Shown: positions 50,964 to 61,024 of the stretch, one piece after another
How the letters are laid out: each line of letters opens with the position of its first letter
How positions within the stretch are numbered: position 1 is the stretch's first letter
Assembly: GCF_015209745.1 (NCBI RefSeq)
Contig: NZ_CP063657.1
Coordinates: forward strand, 1,736,001-1,800,000
Length of the DNA stretch: 64,000 bases
Reading direction: 5' to 3'
From: Lysobacter avium
Lineage (GTDB): Bacteria > Pseudomonadota > Gammaproteobacteria > Xanthomonadales > Xanthomonadaceae
Notes under the pieces: generated by a model
Databases searched by the model: none
What the model saw: only the letters and a program-made list of their open reading frames with translations
What the model was told of the DNA's origin: nothing
Program-made: the position numbers and the translations under genes

Positions 50964-52490
50964 ATGCCCACTCTTCCGCCAGTGCTCGTCGGCAAGGCCG
51001 TCACCACGCCGCACTCATTGCCAGAAACCGACGGCAAGGTATTCCTGCTGCCACGGCTGGGCAACCGCCACGGCCTGGTCGCCGGGGCGACCGGCACCGG
51101 CAAGACCGTCACCCTGATGACGCTGGCGGAAGGGTTCTCGCGGATCGGCGTGCCGGTGTTCCTGGCCGACGTGAAGGGCGACGTCGCCGGCCTGGCGGTG
51201 CCCGGCTCGATGAACGACAAGCTGCAGGCGCGGATCGACGGGATCGGAGTCGACGACTACACCAGCGAGGGCAGCCCGACCCTGTTCTGGGACCTGTTCG
51301 GCAAGCTTGGCCATCCGGTGCGCGCCACGGTCACCGAGATCGGCCCGACCCTGCTATCGCGGATGCTCGAGCTCAACGACACCCAGTCGGGGGTGATGGA
51401 TATCCTGTTCAAGGTCGCGGACGACCGCGGCCTGCTGCTGCTGGATCTGCCCGACCTGCGCGCGATGCTCAGCCTGCTGGCGGCCGAGCGCAAGACGATC
51501 TCCACCGAGTACGGCCTGGTCAGCAGCCCATCGATCGGCGCGATCCAGCGCGCCCTGCTGCGCCTGCAGTCCGACGGCGGCGACCACTTCTTCGGCGAGC
51601 CTGCGCTGGAGCTTTCCGACATCATGCGGACCAACATCGATGGTCGCGGGATGATCAGCATCCTCGCCTCCGACAGCCTGATCCTGAAGCCGCGGCTGTA
51701 TTCCAGTTTCCTGCTGTGGCTGCTGTCGCAACTGTTCGAGCAGTTGCCCGAGGTCGGCGACCTGGACAAGCCCAAGCTGGTGTTCGTGTTCGACGAGGCG
51801 CACCTCCTCTTCAACGACGCACCGCCCGCGCTGCGCCAGCGGGTCGAGCAGGTCGTGCGGCTGATCCGCTCCAAGGGTGTGGGCGTGTATTTCTGCTCGC
51901 AGTTTCCCGACGACGTGCCCGACAACATCCTCGGCCAACTCGGCAACCGCGTGCAGCACGCCCTGCGCGCCTTTACTCCGCGCGACCAGAAGGCGGTGCG
52001 CACAGCGGCGGAGACCTTTGTCGCCAACCCCGAGCTGGACGTGGCCAAGGCGATCGGCGGGCTGGGTACCGGCGAGGCGCTGGTATCCACGCTGCAGGAC
52101 AAGGGCGTACCGATGCCGGTGGAGCGGACGCTGGTGGCGCCGCCCCGCTGCCGCATGGGTTCGATCACCGACGCCGAGCGCGACCAGGTGCGCGCAGGCA
52201 GCCCGATCGGCGCCAAATACGACAAGCGCATTGACCGCGAATCGGCCATGGAGCTGCTGGCGCGCAAGGCCGACGCCGCCGCGAGCGAGGCCAACGCCCC
52301 CAAGGCGAAACCCATCACCGGGGAGGCCGGCGGGTTCGGCCAGTCGATCCGCGACATTGTCTTCGGTACCAAGCGCCGCCAGGGGATGGTCGAGACCATG
52401 GCCAAACAGAGCGCCCGGACCGTGGGCAACCAGGTCGGCCGACAGATCCTGCGCGGCGTCATGGGCGGCCTGTTCGGCGGCAAGAAATGA
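50964..52490 (+). CDS. HerA-like ATPase (DUF853, YjgR family)
   Basis: 508 residues. P-loop ATPase of the FtsK-HerA group: Walker A GATGTGKTVTLM (about 41-52), Walker B KLVFVFDEAHLLFND (about 272-286), a sensor region FCSQFPDDVPDNILGQLGNR and the arginine-finger stretch RVQHALRAFTPRDQKAV. The C-terminal 100 residues are basic. E. coli YjgR is the nearest known relative; its role is not established. The start ATG at 50964 gives MPTLPPVLVGKAVTTPHSLP, like the family; the frame is open further upstream but that part is antisense to the lytic transglycosylase. Confidence 0.9.
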   Translation: MPTLPPVLVGKAVTTPHSLPETDGKVFLLPRLGNRHGLVAGATGTGKTVTLMTLAEGFSRIGVPVFLADVKGDVAGLAVPGSMNDKLQARIDGIGVDDYTSEGSPTLFWDLFGKLGHPVRATVTEIGPTLLSRMLELNDTQSGVMDILFKVADDRGLLLLDLPDLRAMLSLLAAERKTISTEYGLVSSPSIGAIQRALLRLQSDGGDHFFGEPALELSDIMRTNIDGRGMISILASDSLILKPRLYSSFLLWLLSQLFEQLPEVGDLDKPKLVFVFDEAHLLFNDAPPALRQRVEQVVRLIRSKGVGVYFCSQFPDDVPDNILGQLGNRVQHALRAFTPRDQKAVRTAAETFVANPELDVAKAIGGLGTGEALVSTLQDKGVPMPVERTLVAPPRCRMGSITDAERDQVRAGSPIGAKYDKRIDRESAMELLARKADAAASEANAPKAKPITGEAGGFGQSIRDIVFGTKRRQGMVETMAKQSARTVGNQVGRQILRGVMGGLFGGKK

Positions 52491-52532
52491 ATCATCCGAA
52501 ATGACTTACCGGCAACCCAAGGAGCCCATTCA

Positions 52533-53033
52533 ATGAACCGGAACCTGATCGCCCTCGCCTGCATCGCAACGCTGGCGCTGGCCGCCTGCTCCCGTCAGCC
52601 CGCCCGACCGGCGACCGACGCAGCGGTGAACGGCACTCCAGCGGAGGCCACCCAGCCAGCCGCCGTGGATGTCATTCCCACCGGTGAAGGCCCCGCTTCC
52701 ACCTTCGACCAGCGCGAGTTTGCCGGGTCGTTCACCGGCACGCTGCCGTGCGCGGATTGCCCCGGCATGGACGTCACGCTGGTGCTCGAGCCCGACGGTA
52801 CCTACCGCACCACCCACGTCTATCAGGAACGCCCCGACGGGACCTGGTCCATCGACGGCCACTGGTCGGTCGAGTCCAACGACTCCGTGATCCGCCTGGA
52901 CCCCAACAGCAAGACCGAAGAGGACCAGCTGTACGGGATCGAGTCCAGGGAGCGCATCGTCATGCTCGACGCCGACGGCAAGAAACCGGACTCGGGACTG
53001 GACTACGGCCTGACGCGCCAGGGCGCGCAATAA
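52533..53033 (+). CDS. NlpE-like lipoprotein (copper resistance/envelope stress)
   Basis: 166 residues. Lipobox LALAAC puts the lipidated cysteine at residue 19. From about residue 65 comes the NlpE N-terminal domain: [20 protein letters not shown] with the CxxC motif, then [21 protein letters not shown]. coli NlpE activates the Cpx response on surface contact and is linked with copper tolerance. This protein has only the N-terminal domain. It lies 43 bases after the HerA-like gene and 17 bases before greB on the same strand. Confidence 0.85.
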   Translation: MNRNLIALACIATLALAACSRQPARPATDAAVNGTPAEATQPAAVDVIPTGEGPASTFDQREFAGSFTGTLPCADCPGMDVTLVLEPDGTYRTTHVYQERPDGTWSIDGHWSVESNDSVIRLDPNSKTEEDQLYGIESRERIVMLDADGKKPDSGLDYGLTRQGAQ

Positions 53034-53049
53034 GCTTGAGCAGTCGACC

Positions 53050-53553
53050 ATGAGCCGTTGGCGCCCGCCGGTCGCCGCCAGCACCGCGCTGATCACCCGC
53101 GCCGGCCACGAGACGCTCAAGGCCGAGCTGGACGAGCTGTGGCGGGTGAAGCGTCCCGAGGTCGTCCGCGCACTGGCGGCCGCCGCTGCCGAGGGCGATC
53201 GATCCGAGAATGCCGAGTACACCTACCGCAAGAAGCAGCTCGGTGAGATCGACCGCCGCGTGCGCTACCTGAGCAAGCGCATCCCGGCGCTGCGCGTGGT
53301 GGACTCCACGCCCGAGGATGAGGGCGCGGTGTTTTTCGGGGCAACAGTGGAGGTGGAGGACGTCGCCACTGGCGAGATCCGCACCCACCGCATCGTCGGC
53401 CCCGATGAGACCGATGCCGGCCGCGGCTGGATCAGCATCGACTCACCGCTGGCGCGGGCGATGCTCAAGAAGCGCGTGGACGACGAGTTCGACGCGGAGC
53501 TGCCAGGCGGCAGCAACCGCTTCGCAATCGTCGATGTGTCCTACGAGGACTGA
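53050..53553 (+). CDS. greB: Transcription elongation factor GreB
   Basis: 167 residues. Rescues backtracked RNA polymerase by stimulating RNA cleavage. N-terminal coiled coil with the acidic tip [14 protein letters not shown] (about 57-70) and C-terminal FKBP-like polymerase-binding domain ([34 protein letters not shown]). [20 protein letters not shown] in the coiled coil is GreB rather than GreA. It sits closely behind the NlpE-like gene. Confidence 0.94.
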   Translation: MSRWRPPVAASTALITRAGHETLKAELDELWRVKRPEVVRALAAAAAEGDRSENAEYTYRKKQLGEIDRRVRYLSKRIPALRVVDSTPEDEGAVFFGATVEVEDVATGEIRTHRIVGPDETDAGRGWISIDSPLARAMLKKRVDDEFDAELPGGSNRFAIVDVSYED

Positions 53554-53640
53554 GGCCTCGCCACGTCGTCAAGCGCAAAGGTTTTGCCAGGCTGCGTCGG
53601 TCTATCGCAAAATGAACGCCCTGTTCATGGAGCGAGCCCG

Positions 53641-54909
53641 ATGCCAACCAGCCCCAGCGCCGCACCGCTGCCTTTCTGGCAACGGCTGCGTTCGATCACC
53701 TTGTACCCGCTGCGCGGCGCGGCGTTCTCCAGCCTGCTGGCCCTGACCCTGGCAAGCCTGCTCGGTCTGATCCCGGTGATCGGCGTGGTGTTCACCATCC
53801 TGGTCTGGATCGGCGCCTACAAATACGCGTTCGAGGTCCTGCGCACGACGGCCGACGGCCGAATGGAAGCGCCCGAAGTGGTGCTGGGGACCGATAGCGG
53901 CGTGGTAATCCGCCTGATTGCCATGCAGTTGATCTTCATCGCAGTGATCCTGCTGGCGACCGTGCTGGGGGGACCGGTTATCGGACTGGCAACGATCGCC
54001 CTGATCGCGTTCCTGCAGCCGGGTTGCATCATGTCACTGGCGATGGATGGCAGCTTGCCCCACGCCCTCAACCCGGCAACGCCATTGGCTTTGGTCTCGC
54101 GCATCGGTTGGCCCTACATGGCCGTGTTCGGACTGTTGTTCGTGATCCAGGCCAGCATGTTCACCGCCACGGTCTGGCTGGCCGGCGTCATGCCTCCGGT
54201 AGTGGCCGACCTGATGGTGAGCGCAGTGTCGTTCTGGGCGTTGTTCGCGGCGTTCCACCTGATGGGGTATCTCGTGTACCAGTACCACGAGGTACTGGGG
54301 TACGTTCCCACCGGTACCGAAACCCTGCCCGGTCGCCGTTCCCCCGACACCGACCTTCTGGCAGAGGCCGAAGGTTACGTTCGCGATGGCCAGCTCGACA
54401 CCGCCCTGGAGCTGCTCCGGGGTGAAATCCGCAGCCGTGCGGTTGGCATGGAAACACACGAGCTGTATCGCCGTCTGCTGCAGCAGGGCGGCAACGCTGC
54501 GGCCCTGTCCGGCCATGCGCGTGAATACCTCAATGTGCTGGTGATGGAAAAACACGATCGCCGGGCGATCGGCTTGCTGCGCGAATCCCTGGATGCCGAT
54601 CCCGACTTCGTGCCGATGCAGGTACCGATGGCCGAACAGCTTATTGAGCGCGCCCGCCTGTCCGGCCAAAAACAGTTGGCGCTCGACGCCCGGCTGGCGC
54701 TGCTGCGCGCTCACCCCCGCGACCCATCTGCACCTGGGTGGGCGCTGGAAAACGCGCTGCAGTTGCTGGAGCGCGGCGATCGCGACCAAGAGGCGCGAGC
54801 GCTGCTCGCACAGGCGCGCGAGCGCTGCGAAGACGGGATATTGCAAGCGAAGATCGATGCAGCGACACAACTGCTGCCGGATCCACATCGGGCGCCTGCG
54901 CAGGCTTGA
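53641..54909 (+). CDS. DUF4013-like multi-pass membrane protein with TPR-like tail
   Basis: 422 residues. Residues about 35-220 form five or six hydrophobic segments (LLALTLASLLGLIPVIGVVF, LIAMQLIFIAVILLATVLGG, and others) resembling DUF4013 proteins. Residues 240-422 are soluble and helical with TPR-like spacing (LAEAEGYVRDGQLDTALELL, RRLLQQGGNAAALSGHAREY, ALENALQLLERGDRDQEARA), a pattern for protein contact. The ATG at 53641 is the first that keeps the membrane topology; an upstream in-frame start adds 19 polar residues. Function unknown. It is convergent with the rhomboid gene, which has a like helical tail. Confidence 0.75.
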   Translation: MPTSPSAAPLPFWQRLRSITLYPLRGAAFSSLLALTLASLLGLIPVIGVVFTILVWIGAYKYAFEVLRTTADGRMEAPEVVLGTDSGVVIRLIAMQLIFIAVILLATVLGGPVIGLATIALIAFLQPGCIMSLAMDGSLPHALNPATPLALVSRIGWPYMAVFGLLFVIQASMFTATVWLAGVMPPVVADLMVSAVSFWALFAAFHLMGYLVYQYHEVLGYVPTGTETLPGRRSPDTDLLAEAEGYVRDGQLDTALELLRGEIRSRAVGMETHELYRRLLQQGGNAAALSGHAREYLNVLVMEKHDRRAIGLLRESLDADPDFVPMQVPMAEQLIERARLSGQKQLALDARLALLRAHPRDPSAPGWALENALQLLERGDRDQEARALLAQARERCEDGILQAKIDAATQLLPDPHRAPAQA

Positions 54910-54998
54910 GCGGCGCGCGACGAGTGCGGAAGGTGGGCGACCTCCCGAGGCATTGATGGCCTCCATTCCGGCGTCCCCGGCTGATCTCCTCTCTGCGT

Positions 54999-56495
54999 TT
55001 ATCGCAGGACCGTTACTGCGGGTCCAATCTCCTCTTGGCCAATCAATTCGGCGAGCAGGAAACGTGCCTTGTCCGCCTCTGGCTGCTGCGGGTAGCGCTC
55101 CGTCAACAGGCGCAATACACGCTGGTGCGCATCGTCGGCACGTTGGTCGCGCCAGCCCAGGGCCAATCGGAACCACAAGCGTGCCTGCTCCGAGGGATCG
55201 TTACCCGAACCGGGCAACAGCGCCGCCTCGGCGGCGTCCAACTGGGCGGCATCCAGCCATCGTCGCGCCAGCGCGAGTCGGTCCGACGGCTTCGGCGCGA
55301 GGGCGGCGGCATCCAGTTCGGCAAGTACCGCGATTTGTTCGCGCACCTCTTCGGAATCAAGCGTGTCGATAGCCAGCAACCGCGCGCCACGCCCCGCCAT
55401 GGCCCCACTTCTCTGGCCGTTGCGGGCGACCCGATACAGCGCCAGCCGGACGTCGAAGCGAGCCGGTTGTTCGAGCGCCAGTTCCTCCAGCAACCGATCG
55501 GCTTCGGCCAGTTGCATCCGACACAAATGGAGCTGCGCACGCTGCCAGCGGCCATCCGTTCGCGCCTGCGTGCCTGCATCGCGAATGAAGTCGTGGCGAA
55601 CCTGGCCCGTGGCGACCAGCACCGCGCCCATGATTGCGCCGCTGACTATGCCACCTGCATGCGCGTCGAAGCCGATCTCCAGATGGTCGTTGGCGATCAG
55701 GTTCCAGACTTCCCAGCCCAGCCACAGCGGCAGCAGCCAGATCGCCGGCGCACGGACGTAGTCGAATACCACTCCGACCCAGTAGAAAAACCGTACCGGC
55801 TGCCGCCCCCAGACCACGCAGAACGCACCCATAAGCCCGGCCACCGCGCCCGAGGCGCCGAGTCCGGCACCGGCTTCGCCCCACCGCCACATCAGTGAGG
55901 CCGCGCTGGCGCCGACCGCGCCCAGCAGGTACACGCCCAGGAACCGGCCTGAGCCGATCGCGCCCTCGACCAGCAGGCCCAACGCCAGCAGGAACAGCAT
56001 ATTTCCCAGCAGGTGCACGATCCCGCCGTGCAGGAACGCCGAGCTCACCATGCGCCACGGATCGATCTCGGAACTGCGCAGCAGATGACGCAGCGTGAAT
56101 ACCTGGTCGATCTGTGCGTCATACGCAGGACGCGCGACCTTCCACGCGTTCCAATCCGCCTCATCGTCGAAGAGCTCGCCCGAGCGCAGTGCAGCGATGA
56201 AGGCGATATCGGTCAGCGTGTGAGTGGCGACGTACCCGGGCTGCGCCGACGCGGGCACGTGCTTGAATTGCTCCAGCAGATCCATCCGGCGTTTGCCCAG
56301 CAGGTAGCGCTCATAGGCCGGAACCTCGTAGCGCCCGAGGTCCGACTGCAGATAGTGCTGCTGGGTGCGGGCCATCGCCGCCTCATCACCGGACTGCCAA
56401 CCGAAAAACACCAACACGTTGACCAGGATCAGTACCGTCGTTACCAACGGAAAAGTCGCGCGCGACAGCGGGTGATGCAGCGGCAGGATCAGCAT
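54999..56495 (-). CDS. Rhomboid family intramembrane serine protease with long C-terminal domain
   Basis: 498 residues. Rhomboid core: RMVSSAFLHGGIVHLLGNML (about 148-167, His161 and Asn165), catalytic Ser215 in LGASGAVAGLMG and catalytic His279 in FDAHAGGIVSG, so the enzyme should be active. Two additions stand out: a soluble insert of about 100 residues (31-135) between helix 1 and helix 2, and a soluble C-terminal domain of about 200 residues rich in LAEADRLLEELALEQPAR-type helical repeats. Substrates are unknown. It is convergent with a membrane protein with similar repeats. Confidence 0.88.
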   Translation of the reverse strand: MLILPLHHPLSRATFPLVTTVLILVNVLVFFGWQSGDEAAMARTQQHYLQSDLGRYEVPAYERYLLGKRRMDLLEQFKHVPASAQPGYVATHTLTDIAFIAALRSGELFDDEADWNAWKVARPAYDAQIDQVFTLRHLLRSSEIDPWRMVSSAFLHGGIVHLLGNMLFLLALGLLVEGAIGSGRFLGVYLLGAVGASAASLMWRWGEAGAGLGASGAVAGLMGAFCVVWGRQPVRFFYWVGVVFDYVRAPAIWLLPLWLGWEVWNLIANDHLEIGFDAHAGGIVSGAIMGAVLVATGQVRHDFIRDAGTQARTDGRWQRAQLHLCRMQLAEADRLLEELALEQPARFDVRLALYRVARNGQRSGAMAGRGARLLAIDTLDSEEVREQIAVLAELDAAALAPKPSDRLALARRWLDAAQLDAAEAALLPGSGNDPSEQARLWFRLALGWRDQRADDAHQRVLRLLTERYPQQPEADKARFLLAELIGQEEIGPAVTVLR

Positions 56496-56623
56496 GGCTG
56501 GCGACAGTGGAGTGGTACGGGGCAGGATCGACGATCCGGCCGATTGCGCGCAACTTCAGTCTGTGGACGTTGGATTCGCCACTCGTGCTTCTCCGTCGCA
56601 CTGCGGACCGCAAGGCGCATCGC

Positions 56624-57985
56624 TCAATCCTCGAACGACACCTCGCCGTAGAGGTCGTGCTCGTCGCTGCCCATGATCTGGACATCGGCGAAGTCGCCGG
56701 GCTTGAGGCCGGCAAAGTAGCCGTTCTGGATCTGCACGACGCCGTCGATCTCCGGGGCGTCGGCCATCGACCGGCCAATGGCCAGCTCGCCGTCGACCGC
56801 GTCGATGATGCAGCGCTGCACGCTGCCGACCTTGGCCTCGAGCTTCTGCGCGGAAATCTCCGCCTGGCGCTCCATGAAGCGCCCGAGCCGCTCCTGCTTG
56901 ACCGCTTCGTCGACCGGATCGGGCAGCTCGTTGGCCTTGGCACCGGTCACCGGCGAGTAGGCGAATGCGCCGACGCGGTCGAGCTGCGCTTCGTCGAGGA
57001 AGTCGAGCAACTCCTCGAACTCGGCCTCGGTCTCACCGGGAAAGCCGACGATGAAGGTCGAGCGGATCGTCAGCTCCGGACAGATCTCGCGCCAGCGCTG
57101 GATCCGCGCCAGGGTCTTGTCGATCGCACCGGGCCGCTTCATCAGCTTGAGGATGCGCGGGCTGGCGTGCTGGAAGGGAATGTCCAGGTACGGCAGGATC
57201 GTGCCCTCCGCCATCAGCGGAATGATCTCGTCCACGTGCGGATACGGATACACGTAGTGCAGGCGGGTCCACAGGCCCAGTTCGCCCAGGCCCTCGCACA
57301 GCGCTTTCATGCGGGTCTGGTAGGTCTTGCCGCGCCACTCGCGCTCGGCGTAGCGGACATCCACGCCATAGGCGGACGTGTCCTGGGAGATGACCAGCAA
57401 CTCCTTGACCCCGCCCATCGCCAGCTTCTCCGCCTCACGCAGGACCTGGTCGATCGGGCGCGACACCAGGTTGCCGCGCATCGAGGGAATGATGCAGAAG
57501 CTGCAGCGGTGGTTGCAGCCCTCGGAGATCTTCAGGTACGCGTAGTGCTTCGGCGTCAGCTTGATGCCGACACCCTCGATCTGCATGTCCGGCAACAGGC
57601 TGATGAACGGGTCGTGCCGGGGCGGCACGGCCAGATGCACCGCGCTGAGGACACTGTCGTAGTCCTGCGGGCCACTGATCGAGAGCACGCCGGGATGCGC
57701 CTCGCGGATGACTTCCGCGCGCTTGCCCAGGCAGCCGGTCACGATCACCTTGCCGTTCTCGGCCATCGCCTCGCCAATCGCGTCCAGCGACTCGGCCACT
57801 GCGGAATCGATGAAGCCGCAGGTATTGACCACCACCACGTCGGCATCGTCGTAGCGCGGCACGAGGTCGTAGCCCTCCACCCGCAGCTGGGTGAGGATGC
57901 GCTCGGAGTCGACCAGCGCCTTGGGACAGCCAAGGCTGACGAAACCGACTTTCGGATTTTTGGACAAAGTGTCTTGCACGGGCAT
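56624..57985 (-). CDS. rimO: Ribosomal protein S12 methylthiotransferase RimO
   Basis: 453 residues. Radical SAM enzyme that adds a methylthio group to an aspartate of S12. N-terminal UPF0004 domain with cysteines in [24 protein letters not shown] and TGCLGKRAE (one Fe-S cluster), the radical SAM motif [19 protein letters not shown] (CxxxCxxC), and a C-terminal TRAM domain ([20 protein letters not shown]). The ATG giving [12 protein letters not shown] is used. Nothing else shares its transcript. Confidence 0.96.
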   Translation of the reverse strand: MPVQDTLSKNPKVGFVSLGCPKALVDSERILTQLRVEGYDLVPRYDDADVVVVNTCGFIDSAVAESLDAIGEAMAENGKVIVTGCLGKRAEVIREAHPGVLSISGPQDYDSVLSAVHLAVPPRHDPFISLLPDMQIEGVGIKLTPKHYAYLKISEGCNHRCSFCIIPSMRGNLVSRPIDQVLREAEKLAMGGVKELLVISQDTSAYGVDVRYAEREWRGKTYQTRMKALCEGLGELGLWTRLHYVYPYPHVDEIIPLMAEGTILPYLDIPFQHASPRILKLMKRPGAIDKTLARIQRWREICPELTIRSTFIVGFPGETEAEFEELLDFLDEAQLDRVGAFAYSPVTGAKANELPDPVDEAVKQERLGRFMERQAEISAQKLEAKVGSVQRCIIDAVDGELAIGRSMADAPEIDGVVQIQNGYFAGLKPGDFADVQIMGSDEHDLYGEVSFED

Positions 57986-58127
57986 GGCGTGACCAGTCAG
58001 CGGAAAAAGCGCAACGCTCCTGGCACGGGTGCCGGGAACGATCGCGGTATTCGGGAACCGCAATTATAGCCTTGGCGCTAGAATCAACTCGTTGGCCAAG
58101 CTGCCGGACAGCTGAACGGAGCGCCGC

Positions 58128-58790
58128 ATGAACCGCTGGACCGATCTGGAAACCCCGCACGGTTCCATCCGCGCCTGGCGCAGCGAGCCCACCGGGCCGT
58201 CGCGCGGCGCCGTCGTGGTGCTGCAGGAGATCTTCGGAGTCAATGCGCATATCCGCGATGTCACCGACCGTTTCGCCCAGACCGGGTTCGTGGCGCTGGC
58301 ACCGGCGCTGTTCGACCCGGTCGAGCGCGATGTCGAGCTCGAATACGACGCTGCCGGCATCGCCCGCGGACTCGCGCTCACGCGTGCGCTGGGCATCGAT
58401 CGCGCCGTCGACCTTGCGAACGCTGCCGCGACCCTCCTCCAGGCCGAGGGACAGCGGACCGGCGCCGTGGGCTTCTGCTGGGGCGGCAGCATCGCCCTGC
58501 TCGCCAACACCCGCCTGGGACTGCCGTCGGTGAGCTATTACGGCGGCCGCAACGTGCAGTTCCTGGACGAGCCGCTGCGCACACCGATGATGTTCCACTT
58601 CGGCAGCAAGGACCGCAGCATCCCGGCCGCTGACGTCGAGCTGCACCGGGAGAAATACCCGGCCGCCAGCGTGCACGTTTACCCCGCTGGCCACGGCTTC
58701 AACTGCGAACCGCGCGCCGATTACGATGCCGCCAGTGCGGCCATGGCCTGGCAGCGCAGCATCGACTTCTTCGAGGAGAACCTGCGATGA
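58128..58790 (+). CDS. Dienelactone hydrolase family protein
   Basis: 220 residues. Alpha/beta hydrolase with a cysteine nucleophile: GFCWGGSIALL (about 115-125), the aspartate in FGSKDRSIPAADVE and the histidine in YPAGHGFNCEPRADYD. VVVLQEIFGVNAHIRDVTDR is a family hallmark. The triad is complete. True substrate unknown, since no chlorocatechol or other aromatic degradation genes are near. The stop overlaps the HIT gene by four bases. Confidence 0.9.
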   Translation: MNRWTDLETPHGSIRAWRSEPTGPSRGAVVVLQEIFGVNAHIRDVTDRFAQTGFVALAPALFDPVERDVELEYDAAGIARGLALTRALGIDRAVDLANAAATLLQAEGQRTGAVGFCWGGSIALLANTRLGLPSVSYYGGRNVQFLDEPLRTPMMFHFGSKDRSIPAADVELHREKYPAASVHVYPAGHGFNCEPRADYDAASAAMAWQRSIDFFEENLR

Positions 58791-59212
58791 GACCGCCTCG
58801 CGACCTCGGCTGGCGGCTGGATCCACGCCTCGCCGACGACACCCATCCCGTCACCAACCTGGAGCTCAGCGAGTTGCGCTTGATGGATGATGCCAACCAC
58901 CCGTGGCTGATCCTCGTGCCGCGCATCGAGCACGCGGTGGAATGGATCGACCTGGACACGGAGCAGCAAGCCGTGCTGACCCGCGAGATCGACCGCTGCA
59001 GCCGCGCCCTGCGCACCGCATTCCAACCGCACAAGCTCAACGTCGCCGCGCTGGGCAACCAGGTCGAGCAACTGCACATCCACGTGATCGCCCGCTACCG
59101 CGAGGACATCGCCTGGCCCCGGCCGGTCTGGGGCAGCGCGACCGCCCTGCCCTACAAGCCCGAGCTGTTGATCAAGCGCATCGAGCTTCTGCACGCCGCG
59201 CTGGCCGACTAG
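58787..59212 (+). CDS. HIT domain protein (first histidine replaced by Gln)
   Basis: 141 residues. Histidine-triad nucleotide-binding fold: MNDANHPWLILVPR-like region (here LMDDANHPWLILVPRIEHAV) and the active motif QLHIHVIARYREDIAWP. The usual HxHxHxx is here Q-L-H-I-H-V-I: the first histidine is glutamine, as in other members of this subfamily, while the middle (nucleophile) and third histidines remain. The ATG overlaps the dienelactone hydrolase stop (ATGA). The nucleotide substrate is unknown. Confidence 0.88.
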   Translation: MRPPRDLGWRLDPRLADDTHPVTNLELSELRLMDDANHPWLILVPRIEHAVEWIDLDTEQQAVLTREIDRCSRALRTAFQPHKLNVAALGNQVEQLHIHVIARYREDIAWPRPVWGSATALPYKPELLIKRIELLHAALAD

Positions 59213-59242
59213 CGGCGTCGAACGTTCGGCGCGCGTCCGCGC

Positions 59243-59818
59243 TCAGGTACGCGGCAGGGTAACGCCGCGCTGGCCCTGGTACTTGCCGCCACGATCGGCG
59301 TAGGACGTCTCGCAGATGTCATCGGCCGCAGCCTGGAAGAACAGCATCTGCGCCACCCCTTCGTTGGCATAGATCCGCGCCGGCAGCGGAGTGGTGTTGG
59401 AAAATTCCAGGGTGACGTGGCCCTCCCACTCCGGCTCCAGCGGCGTCACATTGACGATGATGCCGCAGCGCGCATACGTGCTCTTGCCCAGGCAAACCAC
59501 CAGCGTGTCGCGCGGGATGCGGAAGTACTCCACCGTGCGCGCCAGCGCGAACGAGTTGGGCGGGATGATGCACTCGTCCGCCTCCACGTCGACAAAGCTT
59601 CCGGGATCGAAGTTCTTGGGATCCACGATCGTGGAATTGATGTTGGTGAAGATCTTGAACTCGCGCGAACACCGCACGTCATAGCCGTAGCTGGACGTGC
59701 CGTAGCTGACGATGCGCTCGCCATTGACGTGCTTCACCTGGCCCGGCTCGAACGGCTCGATCATGCCTCCGTCTTTTTCGGACATGCGGCGGATCCAGCG
59801 GTCGGACTTGATGCTCAT
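59243..59818 (-). CDS. dcd: dCTP deaminase
   Basis: 191 residues. Deaminates dCTP to dUTP for thymidylate synthesis. [29 protein letters not shown], and the catalytic glutamate in [20 protein letters not shown] and [14 protein letters not shown] are the family signatures. The stop lies 30 bases past the convergent HIT gene. The ATG giving MSIKS is used; the longer frame has no match. Confidence 0.97.
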   Translation of the reverse strand: MSIKSDRWIRRMSEKDGGMIEPFEPGQVKHVNGERIVSYGTSSYGYDVRCSREFKIFTNINSTIVDPKNFDPGSFVDVEADECIIPPNSFALARTVEYFRIPRDTLVVCLGKSTYARCGIIVNVTPLEPEWEGHVTLEFSNTTPLPARIYANEGVAQMLFFQAAADDICETSYADRGGKYQGQRGVTLPRT

Positions 59819-59929
59819 GCGTTGGGTTCCCGGATGCGATCGGTTCCGGCCGGACGGAAGTCCCGGCGGAAAGCCCCCGATTGTAGACCGCCGCGGTGCG
59901 GGTGGCTGCCGCGGCAATCAACGTGCCCG

Positions 59930-60997
59930 TTACGAGAGCAGCGACGCCGATATCGAGGGAGTCACCCGCGGCCGCCCAGCCAACGCCACCGCGATCCGCC
60001 GGGCCGCGTCGCGGTAGGCCGCCGCTGCTGCCGAATCCGGCTGTGCCAGCACGATCGGTACGCCCGCATCGCCCTGTTCGCGGATTTCGCGCTGCAGCGG
60101 CAGGCTACCCAGCAGCGGCACGTCGTACTGGCTGGCCATGCGCTGCCCGCCGCCTTCGCCGAAGATGTGCTCGGCGTGGCCGCAGTTGCTGCACACGTGC
60201 ACCGCCATGTTTTCGACCAGCCCAAGTACCGGCACCTCGACCTTCTCGAACATCTTCAGGGCCTTCTTCGCATCCAAGGTGGCGATGTCCTGGGGCGTGG
60301 TGACGATGACCGCGCCGGCGACCGGGATCTTCTGCGCCAGCGTCAGCTGGATATCACCCGTGCCCGGCGGGAGGTCGACGATCAGGTAATCCAGATCGCC
60401 CCAACGGGTGTCGTTCAGCAGTTGGGTCAGCGCCGAGGTCGCCATCGGACCGCGCCAGATCATCGGCGTGTCCTGCTCGACCAGGAAGCCGATCGACATG
60501 GTCTCCACGCCGTGCGCGCGCATCGGCTCGATCGACTTGCCGTCCGGGCTGTCCGGTTTGCCCGACAGGCCCAGCATCATCGGAATGCTCGGGCCGTAGA
60601 TGTCCGCATCCAGCACCCCGACGCGTGCGCCTTCTGCGACCAGCGCCAGCGCAAGGTTCACCGCCGTGGTCGACTTGCCGACACCGCCCTTGCCCGAGCC
60701 AACGGCGATGACGTTGCGCACGGTCGGCAGCGGGGAGAGTTTGGGTTGGACCGCGTGGCTGGTGATGCGCTGGCCGAGTTCCAGACGAGCCAGTTGCGAG
60801 CCTTCGGCCTGGACCGCCGCGCGGATCGCGGCCTCAAGCTCGGTGCGCATGCCTTCGACCGGCACTCCGACGTCCACGGACAGCGCGACGTTGGCGCCGT
60901 CGCGGGCAATACGGATCCGTGCCTGGGTCGCCGCCAGCGATGTATCGGTCCCGGGCAGCAGCACGCTGCCGATCAGGGCTTGCAATGAATCGGTCAC
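59930..60997 (-). CDS. apbC: Iron-sulfur cluster carrier ATPase ApbC/Mrp
   Basis: 355 residues. MinD-like P-loop ATPase that carries and delivers Fe-S clusters. N-terminal MIP18/DUF59 domain, then the deviant Walker A in VGSGKGGVGKSTTAVNLALA (about 105-124), the Switch regions DADIYGPSIPMMLGL and DLPPGTGDIQLTLA, and the cluster-bridging CSNCGH. The start is GTG (MTDSLQALIG) with GAGGAA four bases upstream, which decides against further upstream in-frame starts. It precedes dcd. Confidence 0.95.
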   Translation of the reverse strand: MTDSLQALIGSVLLPGTDTSLAATQARIRIARDGANVALSVDVGVPVEGMRTELEAAIRAAVQAEGSQLARLELGQRITSHAVQPKLSPLPTVRNVIAVGSGKGGVGKSTTAVNLALALVAEGARVGVLDADIYGPSIPMMLGLSGKPDSPDGKSIEPMRAHGVETMSIGFLVEQDTPMIWRGPMATSALTQLLNDTRWGDLDYLIVDLPPGTGDIQLTLAQKIPVAGAVIVTTPQDIATLDAKKALKMFEKVEVPVLGLVENMAVHVCSNCGHAEHIFGEGGGQRMASQYDVPLLGSLPLQREIREQGDAGVPIVLAQPDSAAAAAYRDAARRIAVALAGRPRVTPSISASLLS

Positions 60998-61024
60998 GGC
61001 GTTCCTCGTGCGGACAATGCGGGG

